Origin: Capniomyces stellatus
Taxonomy: Eukaryota > Kickxellomycota > Harpellomycetes > Harpellales > Legeriomycetaceae
Length of the DNA: 64,000 nt
Direction: 5' to 3'
Assembly: GCA_001661515.1 (NCBI GenBank)
Contig: LUVW01000001.1
Coordinates: 390,582-454,581 of the forward strand
In this document: positions 1 to 10,628 of the stretch, in pieces
Layout of the letters: each line of letters begins with the position of its first letter
How positions within the stretch are numbered: position 1 is the first letter of the stretch
Notes under the pieces: generated by a model
What the model saw: the letters and a program-made list of their open reading frames with translations, nothing else
Database searches by the model: none
What the model was told of the DNA's origin: nothing
Translations under genes and position numbers: made by a program

Positions 1-2512
1 TAAAGCCAAGAAATCAAAACCACAACAAAAAAAACAAAAACAAAAAACAACCAGTCAAGTTAGTTATCAATCGGATATAGCACATTAAACAAAAGTATAG
101 ATATAATTACAAGTATAGACACATATACAAACACAGCCACTCTCACTTTATCCACACACCATCAACTCGATAGTAGAGTATTGTGGAGACTTACCAATCA
201 AAATAATAACAATCATTTCCAAGAATACACCTAAATGAAGAGTTGTTGGTAGTCTGAGTTTAGTTTGTAATTCAAAATAAAGAAAAGAAGACGGTATTTT
301 CGATATAAAAATATGATGTTTGTGCATGTATGTGGATATTCAAATTACCTTGCGATCTATTCAAGTGGTTTTTCAACATCTCCAACATGTCACCAATAAC
401 AGAGACTCTGTGGTTTAACAGTTCAATCCTTTGCGGAATTTCCAAATAAGCTAAATCCAGAATGTAAAAATAAAATTATCAATTAATATACTAATGTGTA
501 TAAAAATGCAAAAAAAAAAAGCTATGGTAGAAATTATAAAGTTGATAGTTCAACAGCAGACAGGTATTGCAAAAAAGCATCCAGCAAAAAAATCTTGCAT
601 CGGATCACAATATATAAAAAAAAAATCTTACATCGAAATGCGTCGTATACAGGTTGTAAATTGGGCTCCGACCAAAATATTTCAGGAATATCTAAAATGT
701 TGCTTACTAAGCTGACATTAACCCTGTTGATAAACAACTATCCAATAGAAAAAAAATAGAAATGAGGTAAATGGTGGGTTAGTACTGAGAAAGGTATGGG
801 AGGATGGAGCAGCAGAAAGCGCATGATAAAATAAATAAATAAAGCAAGCGGTGTCACCCGTGCTAAAATTACTTGACCAATCTTCATAATAATGGCTTTA
901 CGGCTAAGTTTTACTAAACCGGTTTGTGCCATTGACTGCGGGATATGCTTAGTCTGTTCAATTGAGTATGAAATCAGTTCCTCGAACAGTGAGATTTTAG
1001 ACGATTGTGACAGGGCATGCGAAATTGCCATGCGAGTCATAAAGTTTTTTGGGTGTTTCAACATGATTACATCGTTGAAAATCCTAATTATTCAGCAGAA
1101 ATATTTGTTTTAGCTTCAATAAGCTCAGTTTGACCAAGCAAACGCATGTAAACAAAGAAAGAAAAAAAAATTGTGTGTATGCATGTATGCATGCGGTAAT
1201 GATGACGAGATGGTGAAAAGGTTACCTTGGTTGTGAGTTGGTGTTGTAAAAGTAGTTGAATTCCTCAACTAGCTGATCATTGACACTGAGCTGATCAGTA
1301 CAGAACTGTGAGATCTGGTCTAAAAACATGGTTTCCTGCGTTTCTGTCATTCCCCAAATCACCACAACACCATAGTCAAAGATAAAGGCTTCACTCATAA
1401 TCTTGACATTTGATTGTGGCAGGGGTTTCATGTTTGACTGTGAGTATGGCAGATTGTAGTGAGTTTCAAACCTGACCACGTTCCCCTCTTCACTTACTTG
1501 GACTATATGTGTATCGTTGACGATGTTTGGGATATAGATACTATATAACAGTAGCAATATCAATCAGTTATCCTGTCAATACAGTAGGTCCAGTAACTAA
1601 ACGTAATTGCCGCTTTTCACCAACTGATCAAAATAAAATAAAAAATGTGTGTAAATCATGGTGGTGTAGAAAGGGAAGGAAGATTGCTTACCATTCATCA
1701 TATATTTTTGGGTGCGCTTCACCCTGTGAATTTGGAGAGTTTCGTTGTGCCCACTTGCAAATATTCTTGATGTTGTACGAACTGGCTTTGCAAAATGTTG
1801 TCACTCTAGGCAAAAGCTTGGACTTGGACCTTTTAAGCTGGTCAAATCCAACCCGCAGGTTCAGCAAGTCTCCAAAATCAAGTGGCGGACACACAACACT
1901 ATCAAGCAGACTGTTGTTGCTATCAAATGCCTTTTTCAGATTTGTTGGTGGTTCGTTATTCACAATATTCAAGGTTGAGCTGCTGTTCAGCATTTTGGAC
2001 TCACTGGTGGTATTCTGTTCGTCAGGCAGCATCTTTAGCTTTTGTGCCGACTTGGTTGTTCTAAACACCGGCTTGTTTACGTAGCTTTTGTATGTCAATC
2101 CTATATGCTCGTCACGCTTATGGTGCCTTCTCTTGTTCATTATCCCATCGTTCCTTAAACTCAGCCCCTTTGTCCACTCACTGTCGCTAAAACTCGACGA
2201 GTATATCGTATCCTTATAACTAAACCCCCGATTCGACGTTGGTGTTTTCCCCAAGCTGCTTCTGCCTCCCACGATATCTGCTGTTTCAGACTTTTTTATC
2301 ATTTTTGGATTCATCACTATGTTTTCACTCATATTCACTTTTCCTTTATCTTTATCAGTGCCTAATTCTACCTCTATGCCCGTTGACGCCGCATTTAATG
2401 TTGATCTTGAGTTTGATTTAGACCTCATATTTTCTCTTGATTTCCCATTTGCATTATTGTCATCCCCACTCTTCCCGCCGTTTGAATTTGGTAATAATTG
2501 ATCTCTCTCCAT
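1..2512 (-). CDS. RMND1/DUF155 family membrane protein (Rmd1/Rmd8/Sif3-like), 3' end outside window
   Basis: Exons in coding order are 2512-1692, 1540-1226, 1083-873, 737-632, 450-349 and 230-195. The last donor (GTAAGT) leads into an intron that runs off the left edge, so the C-terminal exon is missing. About 530 residues are present. The first 220 or so are low-complexity and Ser/Asn/Lys-rich. They are followed by the DUF155 core, with LPRVTTFCKASSYNIK, KIYDECIYIP, FIFDYGVVVIWGMTE, ISHALSQSSKISLFEELI, LDIPEIFWSEPNLQPVYDAF, YLEIPQRIELLNHRV and DMLEMLKNHL in family order. The final visible exon begins a hydrophobic segment (FLEMIVIILI), matching the C-terminal membrane anchor of this family. 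Yeast and S. pombe members are linked to meiotic or nuclear-envelope functions and human RMND1 is mitochondrial; which applies here cannot be told. All junction phases close. Confidence 0.87.
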
Positions 2513-3387
2513 CTCACTAGCTTCTGTCCTTGGCTCGTGTTGATATACAACTGGTTCTTTTACACAAGGTCTTTTGTTGTTTATTTATTCAGCGCGAGTG
2601 ATCCTGTTTGAAGTCTTTCTTGTTTATTAAGAATGTTTTAGCTTGGATTGTTATTCAGAATTAATCCAGAAGGAAAAATAATTATATTTGCTTTAATTTC
2701 AGATTCAAAAAGCAAAAGCCTAAAACACTTGTTAGTTTTGCTGATAAATCATACGCTATTATTGCATATGTATGTATGCTATAAAGTCTTGATTAAAGTT
2801 TTATTTATTTTATTTTTATTTCGGTGTATAAAAGCGGAGAATTTCGACTAGTAGATTGAAAGCAAATCAAGTTTATTAAAAAGAAATTCTATTTTGCACC
2901 CTGTTACTTTTACACCACATGCCTGGATAACGATTTTAATATAGGGCAGATTTCAAAGCAGTTAATAACTCAAAGTAAAAGTGTGGATTTGATTCGCTGG
3001 TTATGAGATTATTCCAAAACATAGATATTATTACAAGAGCTACATCATGTGGAATAGTAGAAGTAAAAAACAAAGCTTTGTGGTTTATTGAAATAAATAA
3101 GCAATGTTCTTTACTCAAAGCAGAAACATCTGGCTGGCAGTTTCCGTTTGTGTGAATTTGGCAAAAGCCAACAACAACAACAGCAACAACAACCAGAACG
3201 TGCACTTTTAAACAAAGCCGAGCTTCGGTACATACTTGGTTAATGTGTAATATAAAGCCTGGTCAAAGCAAACGCTGTTCGCGTCTTGCACCAAAGCCAA
3301 ATGTCAGATATAGTAGCAGTTACAAAAGTCTTGAATAATGAAAAAAAAATGTCAAGAAAAAAAAGGGAAACGAAAGAAAAATGAGAA
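2513..3387. other. Intergenic, AT-rich
   Basis: Lies upstream of the DUF155 gene and downstream of RAD1, both on the minus strand, so it should hold the DUF155 promoter and the RAD1 3' UTR. It contains CAA/CAG-like runs near 3170-3200 and A-rich tracts. No conserved reading frame or RNA gene was recognised. Confidence 0.5.
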
Positions 3388-5110
3388 TTATAGATTCGCG
3401 AGAGGCGAAAATACAAAACTAACAAAGGAGAAAGTGGTTTCCGTTGGAATTTTAAACTGTAGCAGCAGAAATCCATCCTTGTTGATGGTGATTTTTGTTC
3501 TTTCTGATAGATTCAGAGCGCTACGACAGCGAGTGATCAACGAGAGCTTGTATCTAGCAACAAGGCAGCATACATGTACTTTGGTTAAGACCGAGTGATC
3601 TGGTAAATTGCGCCGTTTCTCAGCATATAGCCAAGTTGGCGTTGTTGGAAATATAAATTAGGAACAGTGACCCATTTACCTGCTTTCCTGTTCCTCAACA
3701 CAAAGGAAGGACTCTAAAACCTTATCGTTGTTCAAGTATTTGACCTGAAGAGCGTACCACGTCATAAATACAACAAAAAAGAAAAGAGGGTGGGTGATGA
3801 ATAATTGAAGCATAATTCTTGGATAAAGTCATAATATGCGATAGATTTAATAAAAGAAGAGAACTTTTTAAATAAATATGTCACCTCAGTGCTTCCGCTG
3901 CTTCCAAACGACATGACTTTGAGAATTGGCGATGAGTTGGAAATGGAAAACATGATTATTTCGCCATTAGAGTCGAGCTCATCGAAAGCGTCTTGCAGCC
4001 ACTCGGACTATTGTGAAGAACGTTGAAGTAGAAAGTTATAAAAGTATTTAGGTATGTCAGGTATCGAGTTTAAACGTCCTTTGCTTACCGCTCGAGCAAA
4101 CCAAATTTAAAAATAAATAAAAATAAAACTGAAAATCAGAATCAAAATCAAAGTCAAAAAAAGAAAAGAAAAGAAAAGCTGAGAAGGCTTGCCCTGATAA
4201 TAACGTTTTGGATCACAGGACTTGAACTAAAATCAAGATCGGCAATAGGTTCAGGTTCAAAAGTAGCAAGTCTGCAGATAGAAATAACACCATTGTCCTC
4301 CAACCTATCAACACAAACACAAGCACAAGCACAAGCACAAGCACAAGCACAAGCACAAGCACAAGCACACTCACTTGTCAACAGTGCACAAAACTTTATA
4401 GGTGGTTTCAATAAATAAACAATAGAGTAAAAGAATAGAAACTTGAATTTCAATAATAATAAAAAGAATAGGCACTTGCATCAGCTCAAAGTCAGAGCCA
4501 TCACCGTCGTAAGCAAACTGAACTGTAGTATTAGAGCCTTTAAGCAGGTTGAGATTCCCATCGCCAATGGTTGAGCTTGGACCAGAGTTGTATGCGTTCG
4601 AGTTGGCTGTTGGGTTTGTGTTATAGGAGTTTGACGTTGAGCTGGTTCCGTAAAAAAGGGTTAAACATTCGATGAGCTTTCCAACAAAAAGGCCAAATTG
4701 CATAGAGCGGGGCTGTTGGTTTTGTTGAGATGGAGAGTTGTTTAGACTTTGATCTTGATCTTGGTCCTGGTCTTGGTTTGTTAAAGTATATTCGGAAAAG
4801 AACGATTTTTTCAAGTATGCCCTTGCAACTACACACTGGGAGTCTTCAACAGAAAATATCAGGCCTTCGCTATCAATCTCGACAAGAGTCCTCTAAAATA
4901 GCAACAGCGACACAGACAAACATATTTTAGAACTGACATGGAGTGAAAAAGAGAGTGTTGTGCAGCGATTTATACTTGTGTACAAGGCTATATGTGTATT
5001 GTTAGTATTTTTTTTACCTGCATAAACGAGATCGTTTTTAGTAAATTCACCAGGGGTTTGACGTTGTATAGTTTTGCTGAAAAGGCAAACTGATTAAATT
5101 CGTTTTCCAT
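3388..5110 (-). CDS. rad1: RAD1 subunit of the 9-1-1 checkpoint clamp
   Basis: Six exons: 5110-5018, 4892-4480, 4304-4193, 4007-3885, 3744-3680 and 3553-3388, giving 323 residues. The family blocks occur in order: FSAKLYNVKPLVNLLKTI, DSEGLIFSVEDSQCVVARAY, MQFGLFVGKLIECLTLF, FELMLEDNGVISICR, EWLQDAFDELDSNGEI, VLESFLCVEEQESRYKLSL and INKDGFLLLQFKI. These align along human RAD1, a PCNA-like clamp subunit that signals DNA damage with HUS1 and RAD9. An insert of about 60 residues rich in Asp-Gln, Asn and Ser (near residues 75-150) interrupts the first PCNA-like fold. Introns 2 and 3 (4479-4305 and 4192-4008) need GC-AG splicing (donors GCAAGT and GCAAGC); only these keep phase and conserved residues. 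Intron 2 also carries a hexanucleotide repeat just before its acceptor. Confidence 0.93.
4319..4366. repeat. (ACAAGC)8 hexanucleotide repeat in RAD1 intron 2
   Basis: Eight perfect units. On the transcribed strand this reads (GCTTGT)n and ends about 14 nt before the acceptor, where a pyrimidine tract is expected. The MED15 coding tract at 27935-28426 uses the same hexamer, but the reverse complement of it on the gene strand. Confidence 0.95.
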
Positions 5111-5899
5111 TTTTTTTCTGGTAACTTGCACTTTTGTTTTATTTTAACAAATTAAGGATAGAATCGTTTTGATGTTTGGTGTTCTTAAAAATAGTAAATC
5201 TGCCTGCCAGGTAAAAATATGTTCAAAGATAAAAAAAAAAGCTGGAGGAATATAAGTTTTTGGATTTCTAAAGTAGGGTTGCTTTGGAACAAAGATATGA
5301 AGAGATAGTATTTTATAAAAGCGGGCATTCGTTCTGTAACTTCATTTTTGAAAAGCGGTTAATCCTCAAAGGCAAAACAAGGTTTAAAACTGATTTTGTT
5401 TATTTAAAAAAAAGACGAGAAGAACACGCTATTGATACCAATTTGGAAAGGCTGAAAGAGCGAATCAGATGACAAAATCTGCGACAAGAAAAAAGCCTAG
5501 GAAATCACCAATTGTCTTGCTTAAAGTTAATTAGAAAAAAGTAAAATAAACTGTAGCAATAGAAAAAAACTAGGCCATTTACTGGCAAAAGTTGATACAA
5601 ATTAAGAACACCTTAATTAGACTAAATGGCAATTCTCTATTTTCTTCTTCTCTCATTTACTTGTAAATTTTTATTTATTTATTCTAATTTTTAGGCATAT
5701 AGAATCAGAATAAATTTGGTTCAAAAATCTCGACAACAACCAGAATCCGATACACAAACATATTGCGACGGCATCCGTATTTTCAATTGTAAGCAGTAAA
5801 AGTAAAACCAAGACAAGAGGTTGGTGATCTTTGAAAGAGAAAAAGAACAAAATAGATTGAGAAAATAGAGTGGAACAAAGCAAAGTAAAGTAAAGCAAA
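5111..5899. promoter_or_regulatory. Divergent intergenic region between RAD1 and SSU72
   Basis: A 789-bp AT-rich spacer separates the two divergent start codons, so it must contain both promoters. Short frames in it show no family resemblance and no specific promoter element was identified. Confidence 0.5.
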
Positions 5900-6527
5900 A
5901 TGGTCAAGTATGCCGTGATATGCGCAAGTAACATGAATCGAAGTATGGAGGGGCATTTGGTATTGAGGCAAGTGAAATGTAGCTATAAAAATGCTGGTTT
6001 GGTTTTGGTTTGAAGTGAAAATAGGAAATTAATTTAGACTTGGCAATTGTAAACAGTAATCTAGGAGAAAATGTGAAATCTTTTGGGACGGGAAGAATGG
6101 TCAGGCTGCCGGGGGAGTCGATAGATAAGCCAAATGTGTACCAGTTTGGAACGCCGTATGCAAAGATTTACGAAGACTTGACATCAAAAAACTCGAGCCT
6201 GTAAATGATAATTATTTGTACTATATGTATATCATATTAATTGAGTATGGTGGTTGGAAGGGGAAAGAGTGGGGGTGGCTATTGAGGGAGATTAAGTAAA
6301 CGTATTCATGATGTTTGTTGGTATTGTAGATATGTAAAGAATGGGCTGTTTAGTATGTTACAAAGAAATATAAAACTGAAACTGGCACCTCAAAAGTTCC
6401 AAGTGTCACAGGAGCATTTTGACGTGATCATAACATGCGAGGAGCGATGTTTTGATGCAGTATGCGAAGGTATGGATTTATATAGAGAAAAAGTAAAAGT
6501 AGGGGAGTGGAGGTGGTATGAATAAAA

Positions 6528-6565
<38 letters not shown>

Positions 6566-6980
6566 AAGTATAGGGGCTAAGCGAGATTAACATGGTTTGA
6601 TTTATGGTGAGTTTAGAATTGTTGAGTCGGCAAGGGAGGCAGTCTAGGCCGGTCCATGTGATTAATGTTGAGATCAGAGATAACCACACGGATGCGACAA
6701 AGGGAGGAAACACGATAAATAAGCTGGCAACACTAGTAAGTAGAAGTCAGAGTACAAAATAGATAAATTGAGTGGCAGAGGAGAGAGGAGTAATAAGTAG
6801 CCCTAGTAATGTATATATTTATTTTTTTGGTAAAAATGGGCAGAGTAAAAAAGTAAAAACAAAATGGTGACTACGTAGATTAGTGGAGCAAAAGACTTGG
6901 ATGTGGAAATAGAAGGTATTTTGGAAAAGGTGCAAAGCGAGTGTGCACATGGGATTCTTTATTCATTGGCATATTATTAG
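5900..6980 (+). CDS. SSU72: SSU72 RNA polymerase II CTD phosphatase
   Basis: Five exons: 5900-5967, 6057-6200, 6330-6469, 6617-6735 and 6879-6980, giving 190 residues (human SSU72 has 194). SSU72 dephosphorylates Ser5 of the Pol II CTD during transcription termination and mRNA 3'-end processing. The catalytic CX5R loop is CASNMNR, followed by SMEGH. Downstream blocks are SFGTGRMVRLPG, DKPNVYQFGTPYAKIYEDL, NGLFSMLQRN, ITCEERCFDAVCE and PVHVINVEIRDNH, and the protein ends YSLAYY like other family members. Intron 1 (5968-6056) is GC-AG: exon 1 ends at AG before GCAAGT and resumes after AAACAG. This restores HLVLSNLGENVKSFGTG, matching yeast. Intron 3 holds a GA repeat. The gene converges with the PPR-like gene. 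Confidence 0.95.
6531..6562. repeat. (GA)16 microsatellite in SSU72 intron 3
   Basis: A perfect GA dinucleotide run inside the intron between SSU72 exons 3 and 4. Confidence 0.95.
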
Positions 6981-7057
6981 CAGAGTAATATATGATGTGA
7001 GGAGATTGGATGGTGGGGGAGGAGAGTGAAAAGGTGTAGAGTTTAGATTAGGAGTTT

Positions 7058-7112
7058 TATTGTCTAGTTTGATTAGTTTATTGTCTAGTTTAAGAATTGT
7101 ATTGTCTAGTTA
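7058..7112. repeat. Three spaced copies of a TATTGTCTAGTT motif
   Basis: TATTGTCTAGTT recurs at about 7059, 7079 and 7100, at roughly 20-bp spacing, in the 190-bp spacer between the convergent stops of SSU72 and the PPR-like gene. Function unknown. It may be a small tandem duplication or part of the overlapping 3' UTRs. Confidence 0.7.
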
Positions 7113-7169
7113 GATTAAATTATAAATTGTTGGTAATAAAGATGGTAAAAGTAAAGGGATGGTTGCAAA

Positions 7170-10100
7170 TTAAGTGAAGGAGTAATTGAAATTGGACAAG
7201 AAAAAAGAGTTGATATCAGAGATCAAAAAGGAGTTTGGTAAGTGGTTAAAGTCGGAGGAGGAGTTTGGTGGAAGCGAGTGAGGGGGGGTGTTTTGGGAGC
7301 GGGGTAGAGATTTGATGGAGTTGATTAGGATTTTACAAGTAATGTAGTCGGGGTTTACGGGTAAAGATTCGGGGAGAGAAAAATGTGGAGAGTTTGAAGA
7401 GTTTGAAGAGTTTGAAGAGTTTGAAGAGTTTGAAGAGTTTGAAGAGTTTGAAGAGTTTGAAGAGTTTGAAGAGTTTGGAGGTGTGGGATGTTGTTGGGAA
7501 GTGGTGAGGGGAAAGTTTTTAAGGTTGGAAGAGTGGCAACAGGATTTGACAAAGTCAAAGGCAGACTGGTGGTCGGGATTGTTTGACTGTACCAAGTGAT
7601 TGACAAAGATGTTGAGAATGGAGCTGTTGGGTATAAAGTAAAAGGAGTAGAAGTCAAGAGCGGTTTTAAAGTCAATGTGTAGGACGTTTAACAGTAAGTT
7701 GATAGACTTTGACAGGACAAACTTGTCAGTTTTCAAAAGCAAAAGAAAGTCGGGTATTAGGGATGGGGAAGAGTCGATGATTTTAGCCAAGTTTGACGAC
7801 AGAGTTACCAGAGAATTGTCAGTTTGGCAGTGGAAAAAAAGAGACTGGTCGTTTATGTTGTCCAAGGTGATTTCAAACTCGTTGTCAGAGTCACAGGTAT
7901 TGGCGGGCATGGCAGCACCAGTATTATTATTGGCAGCAACTTGCAATCTGATCCCAAACAGAGTGTCAACCAAACTGATAATTTTTGGTGTCAGCAAGTC
8001 CTTGTAGCGACCTTCGCTGCAGTGCGAGTAGTTGCGAAGTAGTAGGTCAACCAGGTTTACAACCACGTACCCGTTGATCAGACCTGCGTCGCTGGAGACA
8101 CCTGAGGCACTGGGGTTGCCAAGCCTGCCATCGACATACTTTTGAATCAAGTCATTGGCGGTATTTATGTCGTTGTCGTAGCAGCACCCTAGGATCAGAT
8201 TGGCGAATATCGGCTGAGTGATACCGAGACTGTGTTTTTTGGCTGGTGGTAGGGTTTGATTTTGGTTTTGGATTTGAATTTGGTTCTGAATTGAGTTTGA
8301 GTTTGAGTTTGTGTGTTTACTGACACTTGGATTAGATTCGAGGTCCAGGCTGTTAACGATTATGTCTCTGTTTTGTTTGCCAGTAATCAAGGCCAGTTTG
8401 TAGCTGAGGTCTTGTTTATTGGTTGCTTTGATTATTGGACCAATCACGTCCCTGTAAACTTCAAGCTCATCGGCCTGCTTCAGTTTAGTAAACCCCTTAA
8501 TAAACACCGAGTTGGTATCACTGCCCAGCTGTGCTTTACCAGTGTCTGTTTCTGCATAGATCCGGGTTTCGTTTTCAGTGTTGTAGTTGAAGTAGTTTTC
8601 GTACTCCTTTGTGAGTTTGTGGCGCTCGCCAAAGCTACCCCACTTGTAGAACTTGGAGTCGTTGTGGTTTCCATTGCTGGGACCACGGCTGCTGCTTGTT
8701 GATGCGTCGTTGGAGACATCAGTGCTTGCTGCTATTGTTGTCAAAAGTTTTTTTGCCTGTTTGGTCTTTCCATTTCTCAACAGCCCTCCAATCATGCTGT
8801 TGAAGGTTGTGCTATCGGGCTTGCACCCATGTGACTCCATTTCCCTGATCAGCAGCACCACTTGTCTGGTATCGTCGTTTTTCGCGTACCTGTCAATCAG
8901 ATTGTTGTAGGCTACTGTCAGGAGGCTGGACATTCCCAAGTCCTGCCTAGCAATCAGCGCCAGTTTCCGTGTCAGTTGAGTTGCGTGCTTTATGTACCCT
9001 GTTTTTTTCAACAGGTAAATCACTCGCAGTACTGAAGTCACGTCTGTTTTAATCTGCTCCATAGCACCGCTCTCATGTTGCTCCTGGCCTGGTTTAGACC
9101 TGTTCCTGGTCCTATTGCTGCTTTTGCTCGCGCTTCTACTCGCTTCTCCCATCTGCTCAATCCTCATCTCAATTATCCTGTTTGCCGACTCTACTGCTAT
9201 TTCAAGATTACTGGTCCCCCCAAGCCTAAACAGCCCGTCTTCACTCCCTTCACTCTCGCCACCAACTTCACTCCCTACACTCTCATCTCGTCCACCGCTC
9301 GCATTCCCCATTCCAAACGTGTCAAAGTACTTTGATGCCAGCTCCAAACTTGCAAGCAGTTCGTTGCTTTGACCATTCCCAAAAAACTTTTCATACCCCA
9401 TCCGTATGTGCTTCTTGCTAACCAATATCCCGCTCTTGTTTTCCATTATCAGGTTCAGACACAGCCCAACATTCCTGCTATGGTATCCCTTATAGTACAG
9501 CTTCTGTGCCCCAAACTTCCCATTCTTGTAATTGTGCCCCTCCTGCACCAACTTAAAGTGACTAAACACTGTCCATATCTTGCTCAGTTCCCATCTCCTT
9601 TCTAACCTCCCAACATACTCCTCATTGCTACTATCCCCGCTCAAACCTGATCCCCCCATCCCGCTGCATCCACTCAATATTTTCATCACCCTTTCCAGCT
9701 TTTCCGCCTCGTTGCTTTTCTGGTACCCACTTAACGTAACCACTAACCGCTCAAATTCCGTGTACCCTATCCTACTTTCTCTGGTTATCCCATTCTCCCT
9801 TATTATTTCCTTGAATGGATCAGTAATTCCCCTCACTGCCAAGCCCTTCAGCGCCTGTCCTTTGCTGTCCCCATCGCCGTCCAGCCCCCCATCTTCTATG
9901 CCTATGCCTTCGTTTTTAAGCCTATTCAGCTCTATTTCCATCTCTAGCCCTAAATCTATCTTCTTTTCTTCATTATCCTCAAGCCGAGGCTCCATGCCTG
10001 CCCCTCCAACCTTCCTTTTTTGCTTTTCCTCCAGTCTTTCAAGCATTGTGCTATACGCCCTTTGACTCACTCCAAGCCTAAAGCCCTTGCCACCGTAATT

Positions 10101-10628
10101 ATCTCCCCAAGTCGATCTAAACTCCTCCAAAATCCCAAAGCCTGCAATCCCCCCCCTGCTCAGTCTCAATCTATCCAGCACTTTTACGTACACTCTGCCT
10201 TGTTCTTTCAAGCACTTTCTGTGCCCAAACTCTAAGCTCTTATCCTTATCGCCATGGATCTCCGTTAACCCCGCTTCCCTCAATCCTGTGAATCTGCACC
10301 CTATCAATCTTTTTGATTTGCTTCTATTGCCTTTGTTGTATAAATTACTTTTGTTGCATATGCTGTCTTTGTCATTTACATGGCCTTTGTTCTGCATACG
10401 AGCCCCAGTTCCGCCTTCTAAATTGCCTAAAATCAATCTTCTCTCATACTCGTTATTTCGATTCTTCAATACCTCCACGATTAGTCTAATCGATCCTCTC
10501 ACCCCCTCAACAGCGCCTCGTTCCCCTCTCCTTTGGCTCCCCTTGCTCTCAATCCCTCCTGTTATACCTAGAATCTCTTTTTTTATTTTATGCATCACGC
10601 CCAGTCCACCTTTTATCTGTTTTTCCAT
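7170..10628 (-). CDS. Large pentatricopeptide-repeat-like protein
   Basis: Single open frame of 1152 residues. Residues of roughly 545-665 contain PPR-type helical hairpins: a block around VTSVLRVIYLLKKTGYIKHA, then VAYNNLIDRYAKNDDTRQVVLLIREMESHGCKPDSTTFNSMIGGLLRNGKTKQAKKLL. The second part is a textbook 35-residue PPR unit. PPR proteins bind organellar RNA and fungal members act mostly in mitochondrial RNA processing and translation. The Lys/Arg-rich N-terminus is compatible with mitochondrial import, but no clear presequence cleavage site is visible. Low-complexity stretches interrupt it: Asn/Ser/Gln near 8230-8310 and a (Ser-Ser-Asn)n run at 7388-7480. No closer family is recognised. The first Met of the frame was used as start. 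Confidence 0.78.
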   Translation of the reverse strand: MEKQIKGGLGVMHKIKKEILGITGGIESKGSQRRGERGAVEGVRGSIRLIVEVLKNRNNEYERRLILGNLEGGTGARMQNKGHVNDKDSICNKSNLYNKGNRSKSKRLIGCRFTGLREAGLTEIHGDKDKSLEFGHRKCLKEQGRVYVKVLDRLRLSRGGIAGFGILEEFRSTWGDNYGGKGFRLGVSQRAYSTMLERLEEKQKRKVGGAGMEPRLEDNEEKKIDLGLEMEIELNRLKNEGIGIEDGGLDGDGDSKGQALKGLAVRGITDPFKEIIRENGITRESRIGYTEFERLVVTLSGYQKSNEAEKLERVMKILSGCSGMGGSGLSGDSSNEEYVGRLERRWELSKIWTVFSHFKLVQEGHNYKNGKFGAQKLYYKGYHSRNVGLCLNLIMENKSGILVSKKHIRMGYEKFFGNGQSNELLASLELASKYFDTFGMGNASGGRDESVGSEVGGESEGSEDGLFRLGGTSNLEIAVESANRIIEMRIEQMGEASRSASKSSNRTRNRSKPGQEQHESGAMEQIKTDVTSVLRVIYLLKKTGYIKHATQLTRKLALIARQDLGMSSLLTVAYNNLIDRYAKNDDTRQVVLLIREMESHGCKPDSTTFNSMIGGLLRNGKTKQAKKLLTTIAASTDVSNDASTSSSRGPSNGNHNDSKFYKWGSFGERHKLTKEYENYFNYNTENETRIYAETDTGKAQLGSDTNSVFIKGFTKLKQADELEVYRDVIGPIIKATNKQDLSYKLALITGKQNRDIIVNSLDLESNPSVSKHTNSNSNSIQNQIQIQNQNQTLPPAKKHSLGITQPIFANLILGCCYDNDINTANDLIQKYVDGRLGNPSASGVSSDAGLINGYVVVNLVDLLLRNYSHCSEGRYKDLLTPKIISLVDTLFGIRLQVAANNNTGAAMPANTCDSDNEFEITLDNINDQSLFFHCQTDNSLVTLSSNLAKIIDSSPSLIPDFLLLLKTDKFVLSKSINLLLNVLHIDFKTALDFYSFYFIPNSSILNIFVNHLVQSNNPDHQSAFDFVKSCCHSSNLKNFPLTTSQQHPTPPNSSNSSNSSNSSNSSNSSNSSNSSNSSNSPHFSLPESLPVNPDYITCKILINSIKSLPRSQNTPPHSLPPNSSSDFNHLPNSFLISDINSFFLSNFNYSFT
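7388..7480. repeat. (GAGTTTGAA)n 9-bp coding repeat
   Basis: About ten tandem 9-bp units near the 3' end of the PPR-like gene, read on the minus strand as Asn-Ser-Ser. The same array is open in other frames, giving spurious overlapping reading frames. Confidence 0.92.
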
